Below, piece by piece: positions 26,300 to 35,043 of a stretch of DNA of 64,000 nt. Source of the stretch: Acetivibrio alkalicellulosi (GTDB lineage Bacteria > Bacillota > Clostridia > Acetivibrionales > Acetivibrionaceae); NCBI GenBank assembly GCA_008125075.1, contig VLTH01000003.1, forward strand, positions 158,035 to 222,034. The letters run 5' to 3'. Each line of letters opens with the position of its first letter. The stretch's first letter is position 1. The translations under genes and the position numbers were made by a program. The notes below the pieces were generated by a model, which was not told the origin of the DNA, searched no databases, and worked only from the letters and a program-made list of their open reading frames with translations.

Positions 26300-26375
26300 T
26301 AATGAGTTTTCTCTTATAATCTTCAGGTGGAGTATGAAACCTAGATGTTTAGGTTTAGCTAAACGAGCTGAACTA
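26300..26375 (-). repeat. Repeat family D copy
   Basis: On the complement strand it reads CAGCTCGTTTAG, TAAACATC, CTCCACC and CTGAAGATTATAAGAG, paralleling 15309-15410. A related scrap (GTGAACTCGTGGACG) is near 28788. Confidence 0.4.
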
Positions 26376-26428
26376 AGTATTTTTCAGTTTTTGCATTTTT
26401 TGAGTTTGAAGCATATATTTCTTCACAA

Positions 26429-27148
26429 TTATCTAATAAGATTTCTGTTCGCTAAATCTTCATAAACAGCTTTCATTGAACCATCTTTATTTTTATAAAT
26501 ATTATTTAAAATAATTCTCCGTACGAGTAATAATGTTATTAACCTGTCTCCAACTTTTTGAAAAGGATATTTTTTTTTAGAATCGATGTCTTTAAACAAT
26601 TTATTACCTAACTTATAAGCTTTTTTAAGATGACTTGTCTTGTTTTCAATTCTTTCATTACCTATCTTCAAACCAATATAACCACTCATAAATGCCCTTT
26701 TGTGAAAACCACTAATAAAATGCTCTGCCATTTTTTTAGCAACAGTTTTTGCTCCTATACCTCCACATGTTGATACTCCTACAAAATATTTACCAGCAAG
26801 TCTAGAAGTATAAACTGTATACATTCCAATTCTATCTATAAGAAAGTTTTTCATTCTTGCTGTTTCCATAATACCATAAGAAGGCGTTGCAAGAATTATA
26901 CCATCACTTTTATAAAGTTTGTCTTTTAATAAATTGACATCATCATTTATTATACAACGGCCAGTTGACATACACATGTCTTTTATGCCTCTACTAATAC
27001 ATCCTTTGCAATATTCAATTTTATAATCTGCTAAAAATATCTCCTCTACTTGGGCACCTAAATCACTTGCACCTTTTAAAACTTCTCTTGCTAAAACGCA
27101 GGTGTTGCCATCTTTGGTGGGACTACCCATTACAGCTGTTATCTTCAT
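26429..27148 (-). CDS. Flavodoxin-fold NAD(P)H-dependent FMN reductase
   Basis: A 239-aa protein of the NADPH-dependent FMN reductase/flavodoxin family. It has a phosphate-binding loop (GSPTKDGNT), DYKIEYCKGCISRG and CMSTGRCIINDD Cys motifs, and a TPSYGIMETARMKNFLIDR flavin loop. The Cys motifs are common in clostridial iron-sulfur flavoprotein relatives. ATG 27148 follows AAAGGAG at 7 nt; an extended reading upstream would cross the preceding gene. It follows a zinc-ribbon membrane protein gene by 13 bp and probably shares its transcript. Confidence 0.85.
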   Translation of the reverse strand: MKITAVMGSPTKDGNTCVLAREVLKGASDLGAQVEEIFLADYKIEYCKGCISRGIKDMCMSTGRCIINDDVNLLKDKLYKSDGIILATPSYGIMETARMKNFLIDRIGMYTVYTSRLAGKYFVGVSTCGGIGAKTVAKKMAEHFISGFHKRAFMSGYIGLKIGNERIENKTSHLKKAYKLGNKLFKDIDSKKKYPFQKVGDRLITLLLVRRIILNNIYKNKDGSMKAVYEDLANRNLIR

Positions 27149-27161
27149 AGAAATCTCCTTT

Positions 27162-27494
27162 TTATATATTAAATATAAGTATAGAAAATACAAATATACA
27201 AATTCCAACAATAAGCATTATTTTCCCCATTTTCCTTGATTCTTCATCATATTCATAGTGACCATAATTAGAATTGCTTCTACCAAAAGCAATTGAATAT
27301 GCAATAATTATTCCTATTAATCCTCCTAAGATTGAAAATATCCATCCTAAAACAACTAACAATGTACTAGGCTTTTTAAATTCACAGTATTTTTTTAAAT
27401 AGGATTGTTCCATTTTCCCTGTTGTAAAATCATAACCACAATCGCACCTCATTGCATCATCAGTATTTTCTAATTTACACTTTGGGCACTTCAT
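27162..27494 (-). CDS. Zinc-ribbon membrane protein
   Basis: A 110-aa protein. An N-terminal zinc ribbon (MKCPKCKLENTDDAMRCDCG: CxxC...CxCG) is followed by two hydrophobic helices (about 42-65 and 88-108) and a Ser/Tyr-rich loop between. ATG 27494 follows AAAGGAGGG. It is the first gene of a two-gene unit with the FMN reductase. The function is unknown. Confidence 0.65.
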   Translation of the reverse strand: MKCPKCKLENTDDAMRCDCGYDFTTGKMEQSYLKKYCEFKKPSTLLVVLGWIFSILGGLIGIIIAYSIAFGRSNSNYGHYEYDEESRKMGKIMLIVGICIFVFSILIFNI

Positions 27495-27784
27495 TTTGTC
27501 CCTCCTTTTATACATCAAAAAATTAGCTACTTGCATAACTTTCCTTGTTGGCTAGGAAACCTAAGGTTCCTTTGGCAGATTGAGAATATTACTTAATGTA
27601 GTAAAGATGATAGTCAATTTACCTGGTAGGTTTAATATAATAGTTATTTGACTCATATACAATTATATTACAAGTTCTAATAATTATAAATAGATATCAA
27701 AAAAAACTTATATTGAAGGTTAAATTGTATTCAAGTTTTGGTTTTAGGGTATTTATAATATTAGGTGATTTGGAGGTGAACGAT

Positions 27785-28750
27785 ATGGACAAAAATCAAA
27801 AGTTAGAAAAAGCAACTTTTGCAGGAGGTTGTTTTTGGTGCATGGTAAAGCCCTTTGATGAAATGCCTGGTATATATAGTGTAGTATCAGGTTATTCTGG
27901 AGGGCACTTAGAAAATCCTTCATATGAAGAAGTAGTTTCAGGGTCAACAGGTCATCGTGAGGCAGTACAAATAATTTATGATTCAAATGTATTTCCCTAT
28001 GAAAAATTACTGGATATCTTCTGGAGAAATATTGATCCAACAGACCAAGGTGGTCAATTTTATGATCGAGGGGAGCAATATAAAAGTGCTATTTTTTATC
28101 ATAATGATGAGCAAAAAAGTTTAGCTATAAAATCTAAGATAAAGCTAGAAAATAGCGGCAAATTCAATAAATCCATAGCTACAGATATTATTCCCTTTAA
28201 AAACTTTTATATAGCAGAGGATAAACATCAGGACTACTACAAGAAAAATCCTTTCCATTACAATAGCTATTATGAGGGATCAGGTAGAAAGGAATTTACT
28301 AATAATAAGTGGAAGATGGAAAAAGATGACGAAAAACTTAAAGAAAGATTAACTAATCTTCAATACGAAGTTACACAAAATAATGGAACAGAAAGGCCTT
28401 TTGAAAATGAGTACTATAATAATAAAAAAGAAGGAATATATGTTGATATAGTTTCAGGAGAGCCTTTGTTTTCTTCAAAAGATAAGTATGACTCAGGTTC
28501 TGGATGGCCAAGTTTTACTAAGCCTATACTTAAACAGAGTATAGTTGAAAATAGAGATGAAAGCTTTGGTATGATTAGAATAGAAGTGCGTAGTAAATAT
28601 GGTGACTCACATTTAGGCCATGTATTTGAGGATGGTCCAAGTGATGAGGGAGGACTAAGATATTGTATAAATTCAGCATCTTTACGGTTTATACCAAAAG
28701 AGGATTTAGATAAAGAAGGATATGGTGAATACAAGATAATTTTTAATTAG
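27785..28750 (+). CDS. msrAB: Bifunctional methionine sulfoxide reductase MsrA/MsrB
   Basis: A 321-aa fusion. The MsrA domain (about 8-160) has the catalytic GGCFWC motif and [15 protein letters not shown]; it reduces the S-sulfoxide. The MsrB domain (about 175-318) has [12 protein letters not shown] and the catalytic Cys in [14 protein letters not shown]; it reduces the R-sulfoxide. The MsrB zinc CxxC pairs are absent, as in the zinc-free type. ATG 27785 follows TTTGGAGGTG at 7 nt; the upstream in-frame start is rejected. It repairs oxidised proteins in the cytoplasm and stands alone. Confidence 0.94.
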   Translation: MDKNQKLEKATFAGGCFWCMVKPFDEMPGIYSVVSGYSGGHLENPSYEEVVSGSTGHREAVQIIYDSNVFPYEKLLDIFWRNIDPTDQGGQFYDRGEQYKSAIFYHNDEQKSLAIKSKIKLENSGKFNKSIATDIIPFKNFYIAEDKHQDYYKKNPFHYNSYYEGSGRKEFTNNKWKMEKDDEKLKERLTNLQYEVTQNNGTERPFENEYYNNKKEGIYVDIVSGEPLFSSKDKYDSGSGWPSFTKPILKQSIVENRDESFGMIRIEVRSKYGDSHLGHVFEDGPSDEGGLRYCINSASLRFIPKEDLDKEGYGEYKIIFN

Positions 28751-29133
28751 TATTAAAAAAGGTTTATTATTATTCATAAATACTTGTGAACTCGTGGACG
28801 CTGTAGCTAAGCGAGTTTATTAGTGACGTACTATAATATAATTATTTCTGAATTTAAGTTAATGTAATTTATAATTTATACTTAAGTAACTTATATCTTT
28901 TTGATGGATAAAACAAAAGGCATGTAAACTCGATGATGTCGAATAAGCTTTAAAGCTGACAGAGGTGATAAGCAGTAAGACAAAAACAAGAAAGAGCCAG
29001 GATAGTTAGACATTGAAACTTACCTTTAAAGTTGTTTTTATCCATAAAGAAAAGTGATATAATACTATCAAGTAACAATGTGCAAAACTGTTGAGATACA
29101 TAAAAAATATTATAGTATTTTAAAGGAGAGCTT
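28751..29133. other. Intergenic region with a long closing stem
   Basis: About 380 bp without an ORF. TGGATAAAACAA (28905-28916) and TTGTTTTTATCCA (29032-29044) can pair and close a 115-nt segment that contains AGCTTTAAAGCT and CGATGATGTCG hairpins. It could be a structured leader RNA of the hisF-like gene or a decayed mobile element; no riboswitch class is recognised. Confidence 0.3.
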
Positions 29134-29895
29134 ATGAGACCAATAAAAATTATGCCTTGTCTTGATATGAAAGATGGTAGAGTAGTTAAAGGAATACATT
29201 TTGAGAACATTAAAGATGCAGGAGATCCTGTTGAAAATGCAACATTTTATCAAGAAGAGGGAGCAGATGAGTTGGCAATGCTTGACATTGCTGCGACACT
29301 TGAAAATCGTTCAACACGTTTGGAATGGGTAAAAAAGGTTTCTTCAGCAATAGACATTCCATTGACAGTGGGTGGAGGTATTTCATCAATTAGTGATATT
29401 GAAATGGTTCTTGATGCTGGTGCTTATAGGGTTTCGATGAATAGTGCTGCCGTTGCCAATCCTGATTTAGTGAAGTTGGCAGCCGATAAGTTTGGTTCGG
29501 ATAAAATTGTTGTTGCAATTGATGCAAAAAGAAATAAGGAAGTTCCATCAGGGTTTGAACTGGTTGTTTCAGGTGGAACCAAATGTACAGGTAAAGATGC
29601 CATTGAATGGGCTAAGGAATGTCAAAAGCTTGGTGCAGGGATGATTTTGCCAACAAGTATGGATGGAGATGGAACACAGGCTGGATATGACCTGGAATTT
29701 ACAAGAGCGATTTCAGATGTAGTTGATGTACCAGTAATTGCTTCTGGTGGTGCAGGAACGTTGGAACATTTTTATGAAGCAGTTGTTCAAGGTGGTGCAG
29801 ATATACTTTTGGCTGCTTCAGTGTTTCATTACCGGACATTTCGTATTTGTGAAGTTAAGAAGTATTTGCAAGAAAAAGGTTTATATGTTGTATAA
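29134..29895 (+). CDS. hisF: Imidazole glycerol phosphate synthase, cyclase subunit (HisF)
   Basis: A 253-aa TIM-barrel protein. Catalytic Asp in [13 protein letters not shown] (about 10) and Asp in VVAIDAKRN (about 130), and the phosphate loops TVGGGIS and [11 protein letters not shown], are all present. With HisH it makes imidazole glycerol phosphate and AICAR. No hisH or other his gene is near, and its GC content (about 40%) is above the neighbours, so an orphan or transferred copy is likely. AAAGGAG precedes the ATG at 9 nt. Confidence 0.88.
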   Translation: MRPIKIMPCLDMKDGRVVKGIHFENIKDAGDPVENATFYQEEGADELAMLDIAATLENRSTRLEWVKKVSSAIDIPLTVGGGISSISDIEMVLDAGAYRVSMNSAAVANPDLVKLAADKFGSDKIVVAIDAKRNKEVPSGFELVVSGGTKCTGKDAIEWAKECQKLGAGMILPTSMDGDGTQAGYDLEFTRAISDVVDVPVIASGGAGTLEHFYEAVVQGGADILLAASVFHYRTFRICEVKKYLQEKGLYVV

Positions 29896-30007
29896 AAATA
29901 GTAGTTTTAGGCTGGCAATTGTGTTGCATTCGTAGTTGAGGTAAATAGAGATCCAACTGAATAAGTTGGTTGCATTTTACTGATTCTCATCATAAATATA
30001 CATGAGT

Positions 30008-30044
30008 GTTTAAGAATATACTTGGAACAAGTATATTCTTAAAC
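30008..30044. terminator. Perfect 17-bp hairpin between convergent genes
   Basis: GTTTAAGAATATACTTG, a 3-nt loop (gaa), then its exact complement. The last base overlaps the stop codon of the GNAT gene on the minus strand; hisF converges from the other side. Confidence 0.75.
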
Positions 30045-30961
30045 TAATCATATCTAATAATGAAGCCAGTCTTCTTGCCCTTTTCAAACCCAGCTTTTTC
30101 ATAAAATTTTTGAGTTTCTTTCCCCCGGCCTGATAATAGCATTACTTTATAACAACCTTTGTCACGTGCAATTTCTATGGTTTTTTTAAGTAACTTTGTA
30201 CCATATCCTTTTCCTCTAAAATTCTCATGAGTAACTACATTTTCAATTAATCCATAAGGTTTTGCACCTCGTGTTAAATTATTTATAACAACAAGTACAC
30301 AAGTTGAAACCATTTTTCCTTCAACTTCTAATACAAGATAATTTTGATGAGGGTCATTAATTATGCTTTCCCATAGAGGCACGAGGCTTTTCATTTTTGA
30401 AATATCCGGATCATCCTTGTTTAAATGTTTATATAAGTCAAGTAAATTCATTAAATCCTCTTTTGTAGCATGTCTTATAATTTCATCTGATAAATTGCTA
30501 TGTATTATCATTTTCATAGGGATAAAGGTTATTCCGTTTAGTATTGTTTTATCTCCAGTTACCTTGAAGTCAAGTTTTTTGTATATTTCAACTGCATAGG
30601 GAGATGAATATACTGTAATCTCTTTAGTTTGAGGATTTTTATTCAAGCAATGTTTTAAAGCTTTGATAAAGAGTTGCTTGGCAATTCCTCTTTTGTGATA
30701 TTCTTTATCAACAAAAAACAGGCTTATATGGCAATAGTTTTTTAAAGCTAATACTCCCACAATTCTTTCATGATGGTAGCATCCCATCATGAAAAAATTC
30801 CCATCATCTAATAACTTTTTAATTTCTTCTAGTTTAATAAAATTCCTGAAAGTTTCAATACCTTCCTCAGAAAAGTCAGGTGCTACAAACTCAGAAAAAA
30901 CTCTCCATACAAGATTTAAAGACTCATATAAGTTGTCAGATTTAATTTCCCTGTAGTCCAT
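30044..30961 (-). CDS. Tandem GNAT acetyltransferase
   Basis: A 305-aa protein with two GNAT folds. In the N-terminal one VDKEYHKRGIAKQLF (about 90) is the acetyl-CoA loop; in the C-terminal one VTHENFRGKGYGTKLL (about 247) is, with EKAGFEKGKKTGF after it. Substrates are unknown. AGGAGGGT precedes the ATG. Confidence 0.85.
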   Translation of the reverse strand: MDYREIKSDNLYESLNLVWRVFSEFVAPDFSEEGIETFRNFIKLEEIKKLLDDGNFFMMGCYHHERIVGVLALKNYCHISLFFVDKEYHKRGIAKQLFIKALKHCLNKNPQTKEITVYSSPYAVEIYKKLDFKVTGDKTILNGITFIPMKMIIHSNLSDEIIRHATKEDLMNLLDLYKHLNKDDPDISKMKSLVPLWESIINDPHQNYLVLEVEGKMVSTCVLVVINNLTRGAKPYGLIENVVTHENFRGKGYGTKLLKKTIEIARDKGCYKVMLLSGRGKETQKFYEKAGFEKGKKTGFIIRYD

Positions 30962-31144
30962 GTTGGTACCCTCCTTTATTAATTCCTCAATAAAAGTTTT
31001 TAAGTTATAATCAAATTATAGCAAAGATTGAAATAGAATACTAAATTCTATGTTCTGAATTCTTGAGTCTTTACCAAAGTATGTGTTATTATATATATAA
31101 TTTATCAGATTTTTAAGAAGAATAGTATATAATAAATTACTAAA

Positions 31145-31345
31145 GGGTGCATATTTTTAAAGTGAAGAAAAACATGGAAGAAACATTGTGAAGCAAGTTG
31201 TAGAGCCTGTTAATGCGACGAGGAAAGGGAGAGCATTGTTTGAGCGATAGCGAGTTTTGCAAAGGCCCCGAGGAGCATTTACAGGCTCTAGACTGCGTAA
31301 CTTAAGTTTCTGGAATGTTTTTCTTCACATTCACTAAATACACCC
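31145..31345. repeat. Repeat family A, full-length copy (201 bp, MITE-like)
   Basis: Left arm 31145-31216 and right arm 31275-31345 are imperfect inverted repeats (GGGTG(C/T)AT ends, GTGAAGAAAAACAT core, TAGAGCCTGT(T/A)AATGC inner ends) around a 58-bp GC-richer centre. Related arms or shortened copies occur at 6696, 13179, 34707, 41879, 45153, 50911 and 60383. It has no coding capacity. It occupies most of the 30962-31375 gap. Confidence 0.8.
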
Positions 31346-31375
31346 ATTACTAAATCTATAGTGGAGGTTTTATAT

Positions 31376-31768
31376 ATGGATATATTAAATGTTTCAACTA
31401 ATAAAAACACAGAAATGATTGATATTACTCACAAAATACAAGAAGTGGTTACAAAAAGTGGGGTCAATTCTGGAGTATGTACAGTATTTATTCCTCATAC
31501 TACAGCAGCAGTAACAATAAATGAAAATGCTGATCCAGATGTTGTCCATGACATTTTAATGGAACTTAATAAAGTAATTCCCTTTAAGGATGGATACTTA
31601 CATATGGAAGGTAATTCTGCTGCACATATTAAGGCAAGTATGTTTGGATTTTCAGAACAGATAATCATTGAAAATGGAAAATTGGTTCTTGGTACATGGC
31701 AGGGGATTTATTTTTGTGAACTTGACGGACCTAGAAAAAGAAAAGCCTATATAAAAATAATAGGGTGA
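31376..31768 (+). CDS. yjbQ: YjbQ family protein (UPF0047)
   Basis: A 130-aa protein. The family signature is FIPHTTAAVTINENADPDV and the HMEGNSAAHIKASMFG/LGTWQGIYFCELDGPRKRK stretches; E. coli YjbQ has weak thiamine-phosphate synthase activity, and the true role is not settled. ATG 31376 follows GGAGG at 8 nt. The next gene starts 5 bp after its stop, so the three genes 31376-33636 form an operon. Confidence 0.9.
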   Translation: MDILNVSTNKNTEMIDITHKIQEVVTKSGVNSGVCTVFIPHTTAAVTINENADPDVVHDILMELNKVIPFKDGYLHMEGNSAAHIKASMFGFSEQIIIENGKLVLGTWQGIYFCELDGPRKRKAYIKIIG

Positions 31769-31772
31769 TTTT

Positions 31773-32618
31773 ATGGTTTTTATTGTTACGGCCCTTATGA
31801 TAGAGGCTGCTCCTATAATTGAATACTATAGCCTGAAGAAAGATATGAGTGTAAAAGCCTTTCAAGTGTATAAAAATTCTGATATGGTGCTTATTATAAG
31901 CGGTGTTGGAAAAATCAAAAGTGCTATGGCAGTGGTACACTTATTATCAATATACAATAAAGGATCAAAGATGGATGGCTCTGACGTTTATTCAAATGAC
32001 ATTCTCGTAAATATTGGATTATGTGGTGCGGGTGATAGTAACTATGATATTGGCAGACTTCTTATAATAAACAAAGTTACTGATATGGATACTGGAAGGG
32101 ACTATTATCCTGATGTTTTTTGTGGAAAAAATCTTCCTAGTGTATCTCTTTGTTGTTATTCTAGACCAATAAAAAGTAAAGATATGAAGGTTTTTTGTGA
32201 TATGGAATCAGCGGGAATAATGGAAGCTACAAAGAAGTTTTTTTATGCCCATCAAGTATTAATACTAAAGGTTATTTCCGATTATTTAGCTCCAGAAAAA
32301 CTTGATAAAAAGTTTTTAAAAAGTTTAATTGAAAATAATATAACATTAATTGATAATACACTTAGAGAAGTGAAGTATCTAAATGAAAAGTTTAAAAAGT
32401 TTTCACTAAATGAGGAAGAATCAAAGTTTGTAGAAAAAATTGTTAAAAACTTAAAGTTTACAGATATGATGAAACAAATAATAGTTAAAGACATTGTCAA
32501 TGCTAAAAAAAAGGGGACTGATGTACTAAATGTATTAGGCTTTTCCTTAGAATCAAAAGTAAATTCTAAATTGGAAGGGAAGAAAATATTTGAACACATT
32601 AGACAAAAGCTCAAATAA
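31773..32618 (+). CDS. Nucleoside phosphorylase/MTAN-like protein
   Basis: A 281-aa protein. The N-terminal 185 residues follow the purine nucleoside phosphorylase fold: MVFIVTALMIEAAPI, SGVGKIKSAMAVV, NIGLCGAGDSNYDIG, FCDMESAGIMEATKKF (the Glu binds ribose) and VLILKVISDYL (the Asp contacts the purine). About 95 helical residues follow. This resembles 5'-methylthioadenosine/S-adenosylhomocysteine nucleosidase. The end overlaps the start of the SPL-like gene by 29 bp, indicating coupling. The substrate is unproven; 5'-deoxyadenosine is attractive given the neighbour. Confidence 0.75.
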   Translation: MVFIVTALMIEAAPIIEYYSLKKDMSVKAFQVYKNSDMVLIISGVGKIKSAMAVVHLLSIYNKGSKMDGSDVYSNDILVNIGLCGAGDSNYDIGRLLIINKVTDMDTGRDYYPDVFCGKNLPSVSLCCYSRPIKSKDMKVFCDMESAGIMEATKKFFYAHQVLILKVISDYLAPEKLDKKFLKSLIENNITLIDNTLREVKYLNEKFKKFSLNEEESKFVEKIVKNLKFTDMMKQIIVKDIVNAKKKGTDVLNVLGFSLESKVNSKLEGKKIFEHIRQKLK

Positions 32619-33636
32619 GATAGATTATAAAGGAGAAGGGTTTAAAACTAAGAACCTCTTTAATGTAATATATGTAGAAGAAGCTGCATTCAAATATCCC
32701 ATTACAAAAGAAGTATTAGATAAATACTGTAATTTACAAGTTATAACAATTAGGCATTATAAAGATGTTTTTAATAGAACAAATCAGCACTTTCAAATTC
32801 AAAAACAATATCAATCTTTGATTTTAGCAGTTAAGGACAAGCCTTTCTTATATGAAGGTCCTCAAGTGTGTCAAAATTTTGGTTACCCCAATTTTTATTA
32901 TACATCCTTTTTATTAAATTGTATTTTTGATTGTGGTTATTGTTATCTTCAAGGAATGTATAACTCTGCTAATATTGTAGCTTTTGTAAATGTAGAAGAC
33001 TTTAAAAATTCAATTGAGCAAGAATCTTTAAAAAAACCTGTTTTTTTGGCTGTTTCCTATGATACTGATCTAATAGGGTTTTACAACATAATTCCCTATA
33101 TTGATTATTTTTATGGTTTTTTTAAAATGCACCCAGCTCTTACAGTTGAAATTCGTACAAAAAGTGGGAATCAATCTTTTTATAAGACCCATACTGCTTT
33201 AGATAATATAGTAATTGCCTTTACTCTTTCGCCCCAAGAGATTATTGAAAAATATGAGAAAAATACACCACCTCTAAAAACCAGGATCAAAGCTATCAAA
33301 ACAGCACTAGACCAAGGATTCAAAGTTAGAATTTGTCTTGACCCTGTTTTTATAAATCCTGTAGCAGATCATTTATATGAACCCTTTTATGAATATGTTT
33401 TTTCTGAAATTAATGCTAATAAAATATTAGATTTAAGTTTTGGATTTTTTAGAATGTCTAAAGAATTTTTTAAGAGAATAAAAAAACAATCTGAATATAG
33501 TGATTTATTTTTAGATGAGTATTGCTTAAATGAAAATGTTATTTCTTATCCCAAAGAATATCAGAATAATATCATGACAAGACACTACCAAATATTAACT
33601 AATTACATGAAAAAAGAAAAGATATTTTCACTATAA
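32590..33636 (+). CDS. SPL-like radical SAM protein
   Basis: A 348-aa radical SAM protein. LNCIFDCGYCYLQGMY holds the CxxxCxxC cluster motif (about 118-125). Flanking sequence (FNVIYVEEAAFKYPITKEVLDKY, LTVEIRTKSGN) follows the spore photoproduct lyase plan without its catalytic residues in the usual contexts. It is a paralogous branch common in clostridia, and its reaction is unknown. The only usual start is TTG 32590, inside the phosphorylase gene. An AAAGGAG at about 32629 is followed by no ATG, GTG or TTG in frame, so the true start is unsure. Confidence 0.75.
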   Translation: MNTLDKSSNKIDYKGEGFKTKNLFNVIYVEEAAFKYPITKEVLDKYCNLQVITIRHYKDVFNRTNQHFQIQKQYQSLILAVKDKPFLYEGPQVCQNFGYPNFYYTSFLLNCIFDCGYCYLQGMYNSANIVAFVNVEDFKNSIEQESLKKPVFLAVSYDTDLIGFYNIIPYIDYFYGFFKMHPALTVEIRTKSGNQSFYKTHTALDNIVIAFTLSPQEIIEKYEKNTPPLKTRIKAIKTALDQGFKVRICLDPVFINPVADHLYEPFYEYVFSEINANKILDLSFGFFRMSKEFFKRIKKQSEYSDLFLDEYCLNENVISYPKEYQNNIMTRHYQILTNYMKKEKIFSL

Positions 33637-33723
33637 AAACTTCAGTTGATATGCTTACCATGTTATAATTGATGTATATAAAAACACGTGGGAAAATATA
33701 CCAGAAAAATAGGAGAGATAGAA

Positions 33724-34749
33724 ATGAAAGCACTATTTTTAGCAGGTGGTATGGGTACTAGATTAAAACCAATAACTAATGAATTGCCAAAACCAATGGT
33801 TCCGATTATGAACAAACCGCTTCTTGAAAGAAATATTGAGCGTTTAAAGAGGTATGGGATAAATGAATTTGTATTAAGCACATGTTATAAGCCCCATAAG
33901 ATTGAAAAGTACTTTGGTAGTGGCGAAAAACTAGGCGTAAAAGTAAGCTATATTTCGGAAAATATCCCATTAGGTACGGCAGGAGCAATTAAAAATGCTC
34001 AGAATTTTTTTAAGGATACATTCGTAGTATTTAATGCTGATATACTAAGTGATATTGATATTTCAGATATGATTGATTTCCATAGACGAAAGGGAGCTTT
34101 AGTAACTATTGCAGTAACAGAAGTTGATAATCCCTCAGCTTATGGAGTTATTGAATGTAACAAAAAAGGTTATATTACTGCTTTTAAGGAAAAACCAAAG
34201 CCTCATGAGACAAATTCTAACCTTATAAATGCAGGTATTTATATTTTTGAACCTGAAATGTTTGATGAAATACCTTCAGGAAGAACAGTTTCAATTGAGA
34301 GAGAAACTTATCCTCAAATATTAGATAAGGGAATGAAGATAGCAGTATATAATAAGTGTTCTTATTGGATGGATCTTGGAACTCCTGAAAAGTATTTAAA
34401 AGCCCATAAGGATATATTAAAAGGTGATTTAAATATGCTAAAGCATAATTTTAATGAAAATCCTCAATATATAAGTAGTAGGGCTAAAATACATGAAACT
34501 GCAAAAATCATTGGCTCTGTATACATAGGAGATAATGTTGAAATTGGTGCATTTGCAGTTGTAGGTCCTGATTCTGTATTATGTGACAATTCATATGTAG
34601 GTACAGGGTCAAAGGTTATCGGAAGTTTAGTTTGGGATAATGTAAGTATAGAAGGAGAAGCATTAGTAGTTAACTCTATTATTATGTCAAACTGCAAGGT
34701 TGAAATGGGTGCATGTTTTTCTTCACATTCACTAAATGCACCCGGTTGA
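33724..34749 (+). CDS. Sugar-phosphate nucleotidyltransferase (GMP/Glc-1-P type)
   Basis: A 341-aa NTP transferase. N-terminal LFLAGGMGTRLKPITNELPKPMVPI is the nucleotide-binding signature. A left-handed beta-helix begins near 255 (YISSRAKIHETAKIIGSVYIGDNVEIGAF). It activates a sugar-1-phosphate (mannose or glucose). ATG 33724 follows AGGAGA. The last 12 codons or so, including ACFSSHSLNAPG, are encoded by a family A repeat (34707-34743), so the native C-terminus seems replaced. It is followed by a tandem repeat leader and two glycan genes. Confidence 0.87.
   Translation: MKALFLAGGMGTRLKPITNELPKPMVPIMNKPLLERNIERLKRYGINEFVLSTCYKPHKIEKYFGSGEKLGVKVSYISENIPLGTAGAIKNAQNFFKDTFVVFNADILSDIDISDMIDFHRRKGALVTIAVTEVDNPSAYGVIECNKKGYITAFKEKPKPHETNSNLINAGIYIFEPEMFDEIPSGRTVSIERETYPQILDKGMKIAVYNKCSYWMDLGTPEKYLKAHKDILKGDLNMLKHNFNENPQYISSRAKIHETAKIIGSVYIGDNVEIGAFAVVGPDSVLCDNSYVGTGSKVIGSLVWDNVSIEGEALVVNSIIMSNCKVEMGACFSSHSLNAPG
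34707..34743. repeat. Family A minimal copy inside a coding 3' end
   Basis: Starts GGGTGCATGTTTTTCTTCAC and ends AATGCACCC; it equals the two outer ends of the full-length element joined together. Confidence 0.7.
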
Positions 34750-34810
34750 AATAAATAGCGAAGAATACAATATTAACAGACAAATTTAGTTATCCATTGG
34801 AAAAGCATAT

Positions 34811-35030
34811 CGCAGCGGAAGATGCAATCATAGTAGTTAAGTTCCGCTGCGATAAACAGAGGAACTATATCTTCTAAAAAGTTTGCTAAAAAGGCAAACT
34901 TTTTGAGAAGAATAGTATATCGCAGCGGAAGCTGCAATCATAGTAGTTAAGTTCCGCTGCGATAAACAGAGGAACTATATCTTATAAAAAGTTTGCTAAA
35001 AAAGCAAACTTTTTGAGAAGAATAGTATAT
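34811..35030 (+). repeat. Two tandem 110-bp units with alternative hairpins
   Basis: Units 34811-34920 and 34921-35030 differ at 3 positions only. Each has a 10-bp stem CGCAGCGGAA/TTCCGCTGCG (34811-34820 with 34842-34851), a competing stem AGTTCC/GGAACT (34840-34845 with 34861-34866) and a terminator-like stem AAAAAGTTTGC/GCAAACTTTTT (34876-34886 with 34894-34904). The second unit ends at the RBS of the GT4 gene. It could be an attenuator or a duplicated mobile repeat. Confidence 0.85.
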
Positions 35031-35043
35031 GGGAGGTTTTTTA

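Noticed and set aside
34811-35030. CRISPR-like array
   Set aside because: There are only two units of 110 bp directly joined, with no spacers.
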